From NCBI GenBank assembly GCA_018287875.1, contig JAGVVL010000017.1:1488001-1552000 (forward strand): a stretch of DNA of 64,000 nt, written 5' to 3'. The stretch's first letter is position 1; each line of letters starts with the position of its first letter. Below are positions 22,816 to 33,545 of this stretch, one piece after another. The position numbers were made by a program, and so were the translations under genes. This DNA comes from Nigrospora sphaerica. Its lineage: Eukaryota > Ascomycota > Sordariomycetes > Amphisphaeriales > Apiosporaceae. Under the pieces are notes generated by a model, which was given only the letters and a program-made list of their open reading frames with translations, was not told the DNA's origin and made no database searches.

Positions 22816-25429
22816 CTATTCTAATAAACCAGCCGCGATAGTCTCTCCGTTGCTTCTGAGCACTATCCTCTGGCCCGCCTCAAGAGGCGCCTTTTCGCCC
22901 AGCTTGACCACAACTCTCGCCACGCTCGCCGGCTTGATGACCCTGGGCTTCTGCTTAATAATGGTCCCCTTGACCTTGTCCAAGATGGCCGGCATTTCAA
23001 CAATCTGTCCGGCAGCGTGCAGGCGTCCTCGGTGAACGTCTATGCGCATCGGCATCAGAACCTCAAAGGCCAACGCCTTGATGGTGAATGTGTCGATACA
23101 GTGGATAGGCGACTTGATGTCACATATTATGTCGCCAACGCGGACATGAACGGGATCTATGTGACTCAAATGGAGCACGACATGTTGTCCCGCGACGGCC
23201 CAGTCGGCTGATTCATAGTCGAGCTCCAGAGACTTGATGTAGGCTTTCTCCCCGCTGGGCTGGACCAGGAGTGCGTCGCCTATTTGGAGCGACCCGGCGT
23301 CTATCCGGCCAGATACCGTGAGGGAGCTTTGTGCCGTCTTGAACACCTCCGAAATCGTCATGCGCAGAGGCTTATCCATAGCGCGCGGCAGTGGTTCGGA
23401 CTTCTCCAGTTCCCCAAGCAGCGTATTGCCCTTGTACCAGTCACAAGCCGGGTCCGCCGTCCTGCTGGTCATATTGCCACCCAACAATCCGGACACGGGA
23501 ACGAAGCTGATGTTCTTCATGAGGAAGCCCGTGGCCGTCAGGAATCCCGACACCTGTTGGGAAATCTCATCGAATCGCTCCTGTGACCAGCCCGTAGTGT
23601 CCAGCTTGTTGACGGCGACGATAACTCGCGTCACGCCCATGCTTCGGATGAGGAGAGCGTGCTCCCGTGTCTGGCCCTTGAGCCCCGACTCGAAAGCGCC
23701 CGTGGTGGCATCCACAACTAGGACGGCGAAGTCGGCCTGACTCGCACCGGCAATCATGTTGGGGATGAAGTCTCGGTGACCGGGTGCGTCAAGAATGGTG
23801 TAGCCTGTCGTCTCTGTCTCGAATCGGTTGGTAGCAATGTCAATGGTCACGCCGCGGGCCCTCTCCTCGCTCCGCTGGTCAAGCACCCAAGCCAAGGCGA
23901 AGGAGGACTTGCCCATCGCCTCGGCCTCCTTGCGGTATTTGTCGACCGTCCTCTGGTCGACCATCTTGAGATCCAGGAGCAGTCGGCCCATCAACGTGCT
24001 CTTTCCGGCGTCGACGTGCCCAACCACGACAAAGCTGACATTCTTCTTGCCGTCGCGCTTCTTGTACTCACTCAAAACATCAAGATTCTTGCTCTTGGGC
24101 AGTGGCGTGTCGTCGATTTTGATGCCCTTCACCCCGTCGGCCACCTGGTCCGTCTGGGCGTCACTGCCGGTGGACTTTTTGGCTGTCGTGGCAAGTTTCT
24201 TATTACTAGCTGGTTGTAATAGTCAGCTACTTGCTTTTATGCTTGTCGGCCTGTCTAGTTCCCAAAAGCGAACCTTTGGCTTGCGCCGACAGCACCACGT
24301 CATCCGGGCTCGGTCCTGAGAAAGCATCTGCAACGGACGGCGTGAAGGCCATGTATGGAAGGGGGTAATACGCCCTTGGCGTGAAACGAGAGGCACCCTG
24401 AGCAGACCCAACCAGTGTCTGCGCGAAAGCAGATGGCGCAGCCGTTTCTACTGGTGGCTCACCGGCCTCTTGGGGCGCGCTCAAGTCTGTCTCAAAAGAA
24501 ATATCCGCAGGCGGGTTCTCGACCCGAGCGCTGGCTCGTTTAGCCCGTCCCTCCCCTACGGCGCCTAATCCCCGCGTCAGGGGCACCGAGGACATAGTAG
24601 AGCCTTGGGGGCCAGGCGGAGCGGGTTCGACGCCCCCTGTTGCCGGGGCCGGCGCGATGGACATATCACGGAGACCTTGCGTGGTGGTTTGCTCATCTGA
24701 GAGCTTGTCCTTCTCACCCAACTTTTGCTCTTCGGCCTTCTTCTTGCGCGCAAGTGCGAGCTGCTGTAGTTTGGAGGGTGCTCCCCCCAGAAGACCTCCT
24801 CGAGGAAGCACGGGCGCAATGAAGGTGGACTGCCGGTCTTTTGGGATATCCCCCCACGGCATGTCATGGAAAAAGTTGGCAAAAGAGAAAGGCGCCGAAC
24901 GACGCTGGCTCCCAAGCTCTACTGCTGAAGCATCAGTCGGCACGGCTTGCAGGATGTGCCCGTGAGTTGCCGGAAGTAGACGCGGCGTCCATGGTGAGGC
25001 GCCCTTGGGGGCAGCAGTGTGGTGCTGCCGGACCAGCTCTCTGTCGACGACTTCGCCGGATAATGGGATACATGACCTCGAATGAGCAGAAGAACACAAA
25101 GCTTCCAACTTACCCGACGGTTTGGCTTTCTGGGCCGGAGGGGCCTTAGTGGCCTTGGGACCAGGGGGCGAAATGTAGTGGTCCACCAGATACGTCGCTG
25201 TCTTGTCGATATCGTAGTAGTAGTGCCACAGAGCCTCCTGGATCTGTGTCGTGGTGACCTTGGACGCCTGGGGGCCGAGTGCGCCCCTCACCTCGATGGT
25301 CGCAGCCTCCATCTGAGCTTTGTCTTCCGGGCTCAGCTCCCCCTCCTCTTCGCCATAGTCTTCGTCGCCATAGTATTCGTCGAGGTCGTTCTCGTAGTCG
25401 TAGTTGCGGTATGCCTGGTGGCGCGACAT
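22816..25429 (-). CDS. HBS1: Ribosome-rescue GTPase HBS1 (eEF1A/eRF3-like)
   Basis: Hbs1 works with Dom34/Pelota to split stalled ribosomes in no-go and nonstop mRNA decay. The best model has exons 25114-25429, 24274-25050 and 22816-24209 and encodes 828 aa. The N-terminal HBS1_N segment has acidic DEYYGDEDYGEEEG and the helix IQEALWHYYYDIDKTATYLVDHY. A low-complexity linker follows. The GTPase has G1 GHVDAGKST, G2 RGVTIDIA, G3 DAPGH and G4 NKLD, then two beta-barrel domains ending AAGLLE. The second intron (64 nt, donor GTTCGC, branch GCTGAC) is needed to reach the GTPase frame. The first (63 nt, in frame, AAG acceptor) is less sure and might be retained as coding sequence. Confidence 0.93.
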
Positions 25430-26384
25430 GGTGCGAGGCACAAGGTTTGCGATGAAAACCTGGGCCAAAAGATGTACTGTTGAGCTGCGAGCGGAGAGCC
25501 GATCAGTACCTTAAAGTGCAATGCCGATCTCCCATAGAGGTTGGCCAGATTTATGGCCGAAGTACATACATACCCTGTCAGGAATGCCTATTTGGAGGCA
25601 GTCTTTCGATTATATCAGAAATAAGGAGCCGGACTGGTTTATCATGTAGTAGTTGGCAGCGGGGTAGGTAAGTCGGCGTCTTGAAACTGGGTCTAGGCAG
25701 GGCTGACTGCTGTAGGAATGGCGGGGCAGGCACCGAGTTTAAGAATGTACCTACCTACATAATGACGTCACTGTATAGACACCGTATGCATACGGTATAT
25801 TCAGCCTCATGATTTCTACCTGCTGTATGAGCCTGAATGCGCGACTACCTTGTGAACTCGATCCTCTCTATGACGCTGAACACTTGGCATCTTGTGAATG
25901 TTGCCTTAATGCGGTGGTTTCCATGGTTTCCATGGAAGGGAAGCACCTGGGTAATATTTTAAAGGCATGCATTTCGTATTTTAAAGTCTATGTCACGCAT
26001 GGATGCCTTATCCGTCTCAAGCATCGCGTTACTGGCAACCAACCTTACCGGTGTCAAATCACATACCGGCCCTGGGTTGTTCAGAATTACTCTATGTCAT
26101 AGCGTCATGCACTTCCTCTGCCTTTGGCACAACAGTCCTCGGATCAATCTGAAGTGGACATTTCCATAGGTGGTGTGAGAGTGGCATCGTAATAGTGCGC
26201 ACGCCATTGTGACCGGCTGTAGGAACCATCTACATGAGTTTTTGACCTTCCACATTGAGCGCCCCCATCATAAGCATAGTATTCCCCCCTCAAATGCACC
26301 TAGAATACAGTCTGCCGATTGATCAGACTAATACATACCACACCCCCACCCGCTTCCAAGTTGCCACAGCACCACGTAAAGCAT
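25430..26384. promoter_or_regulatory. HBS1 upstream region with CRE-like site and palindrome
   Basis: The 955-bp spacer includes the perfect CRE octamer TGACGTCA at 25763-25770. Ten bases further on is a 16-bp palindrome, ACCGTATGCATACGGT, at 25781-25796. Both lie about 340 bp upstream of the HBS1 start. They are candidate sites (CRE is the half-site palindrome of ATF/CREB-type bZIP proteins). The rest shows nothing. Confidence 0.45.
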
Positions 26385-28774
26385 TCAAAGATCGATCAGA
26401 CTTTCTTCCACCACGGGCTGTTGAGGCGTATGCTGTGGGGCCGAAGGAAACGACTCTTGTGTGTAGCCCGAATAGCCTGGGTTCTGACCCTGGTACCCCT
26501 GCGGCGCTTGGCCGCTATGCTGGGGTTGCTGCCAGTATGCCTGCTGCTGAGGCATGGGCGACTGGTGTTGCTGTGGTTGCGGCTGGGTAGCCTGAGGAGG
26601 CTGGTTTGGCTGGGAGGGAACGGAGGCGGGGGTTGGCGGAACCGACTGTATGTTGTAGTTCAAAGGCTGCTGCAAGTTAGGATACGGCGACGACAGCTGT
26701 TCACCAGCCACGCTGGGGGTCTGACGTCCATGGTCCTGTTGAGGGTTGTTGTAATAGAAAGCAGCGTTGGGGTCCGCCGTCGGGGCGGCAGCTGCATCTG
26801 CGCTCCGGGGGCCTGGGGTGGCATGGGGTTGTTGAGGCGCTTGCGGTATATGAGCTGGCGGGGCCTGGTCACCAGCCACATAGCCGGGCCCGGCGTACGG
26901 CGCCGGTGCGGAGGGGGGTTGACTTTGCCAACTCTCGCTTCTTGGCGCACCTGGTTGTGGGTATTGACCCGGCTGCATCGAGATAGAGGCGCGCTTGTCA
27001 TACACAGCGTACGCAGGTTGAGGGACGTGATTCGGGTGCTGAGGGTAGTTGTGGGCTGCCGGCGCTCTGCCATAGTCCACTGGTTGTTCGCCAGTGTAGA
27101 AGTTCTCCGCCACACCTGGATTGCCGGGCGCGTTCGGGGCCATAGACGGATAGGCGGCCGAGGCCTGACGGGGCGCAGGCAAGTCATAGCCTCCGATATT
27201 GTGCTGGCTGTACGTTTTCGACAGACGCTCCTCCAGCATTCTGTCGTAGTACCGTACCACCGTAGAGAGCTTCGCATGAAGATCCAGGAGCGTATCTGGG
27301 TTGAAGTCAGCATCAAACTTTCCAATATGGTTGGGCTCCAAACTTACCATGTTTGCTCATGGCTTCGCCATACGTCCGCGCCAGTTTGGGTCTCAACGTG
27401 CCTATGGAGTCGTACAGTTCCTGGATTTGGGGCTCCCTCAGTATCGTACCGGGTGGTTGTGTTTGCAAGCGATCGACCAGCGTCGCAAAGAGGTTGATGT
27501 TTTCGGCTTCCACCGGAGACAGCTCATATTCGTTTTTCGGCAAAATGAAGGGGGTACTCGCAGAAGTCGACTGGCTATTGCTGGCCTGCTCCTTTAGAGC
27601 GGCAGCATGCTGCTTCTTTTGCTCCTCCATGTCGGCCAGGGAGGCAGCAATGGCCGCTTTCAGATCCTCATCCTCCTCTTCGGCGGCCTTGGGCGATGCT
27701 GATGACAGGCCATTCGTCCTGGCCTGGGCAGCCGCGGGGCCGTTGGTCGTATTGGGGACATAACCTTTGCCCAGAGCAGAGTGATTTTGCACTTCCTCCA
27801 AACTCATCGCCAGTGCTTTCTTGAGGTCCTCGTCGAAGGCATCATCCACGCGCGCGTTGCGCGGCTGCATAGCTGACGTGCTCCTGTTCTTATGAGGGAA
27901 TGACGGGCTGACTGGCGAACGCTCTTGTCGGGCGGCAGGTGGCAGACTGGGAGGGCCCCTCGAAGACTTGTCGGTCAACTTGGCGTAGCAGCCATCGTCA
28001 ACGCGTACGGGCTGCATGATGCCCAGATGGGGCAGAGGCAGCGTCTTGGTAGAGCACTGCTGATCGAAGCAGTTTCCGCAGTTGCGACAGTGGTGTTTCC
28101 GGTTTGTGAAAGTAAAGGGTGTGCGGCATCGCATGCAGACATCGGAGTCGACCCATTCAGGAGGCGCGCTGCTATCTATCATGCTGCTGGCCACGGTGAC
28201 CTTGGGGGGAAACTGGTAGCCCTCCTTCTGCAGGGACTTGTACGTTTCGTCGATGTACTTGAATTCGTAACGGCTTTCGGTGGCGGCAGCCCAGGATTGG
28301 ATCAGTTCGAGGATTTTGCTTCGTACGTCTTGATTGACGGCAGCGGGACCGACGGCGTGCAGGAGGGAGACGAGGTTGTCCATGAATTCCCGTGAAGCTA
28401 TCTCCAGGAGGAAATGCGAGCCGCCATTCTTGACGCACGTATCGGTCAACTGCATCTCTCGTTAGCTTCCCCTCCTTTGCTGCGATGTGGCGCGGCGAGC
28501 CTAACGTTTAATGCGCTCAACTGCGTGTTCGGATTCTTGTTGCCTATCCGCTTCTTCAAGGAGCGCATGGCCTCCTTTGGCTGGACAGTCTTGGATCGAA
28601 TGACATCAGAGATCTCGAGGTTGAGCGGGATATCCTCCCTGGTAGCAATCAGCGACTCGGCCCGGGTTGCGGCGCGGATAATGGCACCGCTACTTACAAG
28701 CTACTGCTGGTCGCCTTCTCGATTTGCTCGTCCAAGGCACTGTTGGCCGAGGACGACCACCAACCTCCCATCAT
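26385..28774 (-). CDS. VPS27: ESCRT-0 subunit Vps27 (VHS-FYVE-UIM)
   Basis: Vps27 binds PI3P and ubiquitinated cargo on endosomes and recruits ESCRT-I and clathrin. Four exons (28698-28774, 28506-28638, 27348-28449, 26385-27295) encode 740 aa. In order: a VHS domain to about residue 150, a FYVE finger at about 165-226 with CMRC and RKHHCRNCG, and two UIMs ([12 protein letters not shown] near 275, [12 protein letters not shown] near 328). A coiled region follows, then a Pro/Gln-rich tail. The tail carries PSAP twice (residues 565-568 and 721-724), the ESCRT-I (Vps23/TSG101) docking motif, and ends in LIDL, a clathrin-box-like motif. In the FYVE finger the usual RVCDxC reads RVDDGC, so one of eight zinc ligands is Asp. 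The gene is divergent from a DOA4-like deubiquitinase. Confidence 0.96.
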
Positions 28775-30223
28775 CTTGTAGGGCGGGCAGTCGATACGGC
28801 GGCGTCGAGGTAGATTGTACTTATGTAGCCGGGTCGGGTTGCGAGCGTCGCTCACGAGCGGGCGCGGCGAATGACAGAGGATGTTGATGTAGAACCGTCT
28901 TGCTGGGGAGTCAAGGATTCGGAGGTATGTTGGTCGCACTGACGCTATGTGTCCGCGGGGACGCCAGAAGAGGTATGTAGAGCGAAGAGTGCGTCGGGCA
29001 CTCGGGAAATGGTATGCGGTAGTAAGGCAGCCGGTTGGATGTTCAGGCACCGGAGTACATGTAGATGGGTGGGATGGGATGGGATAGCGATAGCTCGCTC
29101 ACTCGCTCCAGACTTCCCGCAGTTCCACTGGGGGCCCGTGTAGTCTATTGTCCAGGACAGGTCGGTGCCTGCCCATTCCCTCCACTTACGCCTCCCCAAC
29201 CACATGCACCTATGTACCATGGGTGTTAGGCTGCCAGGCTGGATGTACCAGGCGAGGCCAGGCTGCCAACTTAGCTGCACCAGCATGTTGAGCCTGGCGA
29301 TTAGCGCATCTGCAAGCTCCCAGAACTCCGGGACCTTCTCACAAGAGCCACCTCGGGCCAAGCAAACCCCTGCGAGACCAGCGGTACGGCGATGGCCTGT
29401 AGATCGGGACTGGGCTTGCAGACAGGAGATGTAACCAATTCCCATCATCCAGGACTCCCCATGTTGCAGCTGGGAAGCGGCAGCTTGGGCGTTCGTCTGC
29501 TACACGGTCCATCTTCCCTCCCCCGCGCAGATTGTGCCGCGTGGCCACCGGGTGGCTCCCACCCGCTCCTACTACACGTACATACATACATGTAATCGCG
29601 ACGATTTATATATACTGCAGTATAAAGAGAGGCGATTACAATCAAAGTACCGACGTTGACTGTACAGGGCTACCTATGTACATACAGTACATGATGTACA
29701 TAATGTATGTAGCTCAGCTCGCCTGGCAGGCATGGGTGGGAAGCGTGGCGGCCCAGCCCCCCGCTAAAGACGTCAGCGTATGCCGCCGTGCTGGGCCCGT
29801 TCCTCCAACACACGTACGCCCAAAGCCGAACTTCCTTCTAGGCGCCGATGCCCATCAACTCCATTCGGAACCTGCCCGTCTGCCACCACTCTCTCCGTCC
29901 CGCAACGCCAGTCTCCCGCAGTGTCGTCGTCGCTCATCCTCGACACTGTCTCCTACCGCCGCCGCCCGGATTCCACTAGCTTCAATAACCCCCGTCGACC
30001 GACGACTCTCCGGCCATGCTGTCTTACTAAATCGCCTGTCGCTTTGTCACATTGCGTTTCACGGCTCCGACTTCCCCTGCCCGCCCCAAGAATGTGCGCC
30101 CACTCCGATGTCTATACACGACCTCATCGTCGTACATAGCTTCTGCCGCTTGTCCTCGACCGGCCTCTCCTCCATTCACGGCGTCCCAACGAGGTCACTT
30201 GTCATGCCCTCTACTGGCGCAAG
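28775..30223. promoter_or_regulatory. Shared divergent upstream region of VPS27 and the DOA4-like gene
   Basis: The 1.45 kb separate two divergent ESCRT-pathway genes. A cluster at 29575-29715 has several TGTACATA/TACATACA words and a 14-bp palindrome, TATACTGCAGTATA (29611-29624). The 400 bp before the plus-strand start are pyrimidine-rich. No gene is seen. Confidence 0.5.
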
Positions 30224-33200
30224 ATGAGCCCCGTCGTACAGCCGATGAACACCACTGCTACTATGTCTGGCCTGTCCACAGGACCCGCGGCCCCCCGCGC
30301 CAATGGGTTCGCGGCCGCCTCGGCAAACGGTCACTCGGCCCGCAGGGCCCCTTTTCCACATATCGGAGACTTGACCTCCGTGTCCGTCGACCTGGACCCC
30401 CATACGCCGCTGCGCAAGGTCCTCGAGCAAGGCGACACTTATATGCGACAAGCAATCACGTACAACGATTTCCGCCGCCCAGATCTTGCTCTACAGGAGT
30501 ACATCAAGGCTTTGACCATTGCCGTCGATAAAATTCCCAAACACAAAGACTATCCCTCGTTAAGGAATGACCGCGGCGATCTGGCCCGCCTCTACGAGGC
30601 CCTCAAAACCAAGATCACAAACCACTGTGCCACATTCGATAATGTGAAGGAAGTAATAAAAGAAGATAACAGGAGGTCGGGTGTCCAGTCAAAAAGGTCT
30701 CTGGCCGCCGGCGCCGATGCGAGGCTTCCCGATCTTCCGAACGCTCCCACGACCCTACCCTTCCACCCCAAAGCCAAGGGGTTGAATTGTATCAACGGTT
30801 CGGAGAATGGGCACAGCAACGGAATGCCCAAGGGGCCGTTAGAGCCAGGAAGCGCCACCACGGAGGTCGCATCTAAACCTGGCGGAAACCCAACGACACA
30901 AAAGACAAAACCAGCCGTGCATCCGAAGCCGCAGGCGCTTCACGGCAATACTATACACGCCGACTCGAAGCCAACAGCCCAGGATGTTGCAAGCCGATTT
31001 GCGAGGCTACGAGGACCGAGGGAGACATCGGGCCATCCAGTAGCGCCCAGGTCCTCGTCGGAAATCTCGACCACATTCTCGCCACAGTCTAGAGTTGACA
31101 CTTCCGTTCCCACCATGCCCAAATTGCCCGATGCCATCTACAGCCCGGCAAGAGGCACGGTGACGAGCGAGACAGCGAACCTTCCTTCCAGCACCCCGCG
31201 CGGAATGTTTAGCCGAACGAATTCCATCGTTTCTGCGCAGTCCCCCTCTGCCAGAAACTCGCTAGACGTAAACGTGAGGGTGCCGGCTAATGAGCAATAC
31301 ACTCCAACTCAGTCATTCGGCAATATCGTCCAATCCTCCCAGACGACCCCCGACCGGCCTCCCGAACGGCAAATTCCCGACGGTACCACCATAACCCCTG
31401 AACAGCTGAAAGATCTCATGAGAGCAGGCTCCGACATGCTTCGTCTTATGTTGGTTGACATACGCAGCCGTGAGGAGTTTGACGAGGGTCATATTTTTGC
31501 GCAAGCCACGATCTGTGTAGAACCGTCGGTTCTGTCCCGTGCCAATGTGTCCGCCGGAGATATTGAGGACAGTATGGGAATCGCCCCGGATGAAGAAATG
31601 TCTACTTTTCAGAGCCGTGCTCAGTTCGACCTGATTGTTTTCTACGATCAATCGTCCATGTCCATTCCAGAGCGGCCCGCCGCCAACCCCGAGGAGATGG
31701 CTCTCTACGCCTTCTACCAGGCCCTCGTCCAGTTCGATTACCCAACCAAATTGAAAACCCCGCCGAAGCTCCTGAAAGGCGGCGTGGAGGCTTGGGTGGA
31801 CCTTTTTGGTCCTCAATCGCTGCAAGAGTCGCAAGCACCGCCTGTACCGACCCACGCTCAAGCCCGAGCCCGTCAGAGATCGAAGACTCAGGTGAAGGCG
31901 CTGGCCGCAGACGAGATCCAGAGCTGGAAAGAGACAGCAGCACGGAATCGGATCGACTATGTCACGTCTACTAATGATTTCCTCCGTCGTTATCCGGCTG
32001 CGGGTGAAATCAGAGAATCTATGACCTCCCCGGACACGCCCCGACAGTCTCCCGGGCACGGCCGAAGCCCCTTCGAGACGGAACTTCCTCCGGCTCCTCC
32101 GGCACGGCCTGCGCCAGCTGTGCCGAGGACCAGCTATAGCGGCATATCGAATCGGGGTTCAAGCTCTGACGTGGTGTATGCGAAGTCATCTCCAGTCACT
32201 TTTCCCCAGGGCCAGCCCACAGGCCTCATCAATCTCGGGCAAACATGCTACGGCAACGCATTGATTCAGGCTATTCTGGCTTCTCCCTGCTTTGCTGCCG
32301 AGCTCACCAGCAAGCGCTGGCCGACAAATTGGGTACCGGGTGGCAAACTGCCAAATCACAAGAGCCAAACCTCTTTGGAGGACGCGCAGGGGGCCAAGCA
32401 AGATCCTCAACTCATGGCTCGGATCCTGGGCAACCTGTTGCAGTGGCTCTCCGGCGGGCAATTCGGTTCTCTAAAACCGGATACTTTGATGGTAAGATGA
32501 CAATCTTGGCCAGCACTGAGGCGGCGTTGCTAACTCGGCACAGAGATACAGCCGTTCCATACATAAGGGCTATAGTTCGGAGGGCGAGGGGGTACTGTTC
32601 TTCGGGGACAAAAGCAAACAGCACGACGCCTCGGAATACCTAGGCTTTATTTTCGAGCAGCTGGATAAGGAAACCAACGGGATGCGCGGCAACAACGATA
32701 AACTGGAGTTTCTGCAGCCCGGCGAGGCGTACAAGTCCAACAAGCAGGAGGTGCCAAGTCCACATCAGCTGGCAAAGATGTCGTGGGAGCGATGGTCTTC
32801 GCTCCACGCGTCCATCATCGACGAATACTGGACGGTCGTATACCTCAACTCCACGCTGTGCCAGACGGAGAGTTGCAAGGACCTTACTTGGAGCTTTGCA
32901 TACGGGTCATCACTGTTGATTCCAATGCCCTCAGCGCCGGAGTCGCGCGGCTTTTATACCCTTCAGGAGCTTTTCAAGACCTATGACCCGCGTAACACCC
33001 TTGAGCTTCCTCACGCCGAGGGGTACTCGTGCGGCAAAGGGGACAAAAACGGGCCCCATACGTCCAAGACAGGGCGGAGCGGGTTGGTGCGCCTGCCTAA
33101 GCTGCTCGCCCTCCGCATTGGACGGGAACATTTGGGGTTCGACATGAAAGCGATCAAGATCACGACGCCGGTCAGGTTCGACATCGACGGCCTTGATCTT

Positions 33201-33545
33201 TCGCCGTACCTGTTCAACGAACCGGTCGAGGGCGAACGCTCGGTGGCGGGTGAAGACCAGTTCGGCAACCCCAGTCGATACCATCTGTACGCCGTTGTCT
33301 CTCACCAGGGACGGTCTCTTCACGAAGGTCACTACATTGCGTATGTGAGGGGCGGGCCCGGGTCGATGTGGTTCCGGTGCAACGATGATGTGGTGCAGCG
33401 CATGGAGGGCAGCGGCACGCAAGTGTCGGAACGTTTGAGCAACGAATGGTTTTCCCCGAGGAGCAGTTTCACTCCGGTGCTGCTCTTCTACAAACGGGAG
33501 GACGTGGAGTGGAGGGCGGCATCACCGGCGGAGGGCATGCGGTGA
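30224..33545 (+). CDS. DOA4: Ubiquitin carboxyl-terminal hydrolase, Doa4/USP8 type (MIT-like + rhodanese + USP)
   Basis: Two exons (30224-32491 and 32544-33545) with a 52-nt intron encode 1089 aa. Doa4/USP8 enzymes strip ubiquitin from cargo at ESCRT-coated endosomes. A USP8-dimerisation/MIT-like helical segment lies at about residues 55-150 (LRKVLEQGDTYMRQA, DLALQEYIKAL). A Ser/Pro-rich linker follows. A rhodanese-like domain spans about 389-525 (LMLVDIRSREEFDEGHI); its active-site loop has Asp where catalytic rhodaneses have Cys, so it should be non-catalytic. The USP domain starts near 665 with GLINLGQTCYGN (Cys about 675) and has QHDASEYLGFIFEQL and the His box HEGHYIAYV (His about 1019). 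The zinc-ribbon Cys pairs are incomplete (CQTESC, then a single Cys). The DOA4 symbol is by family. Confidence 0.9.
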
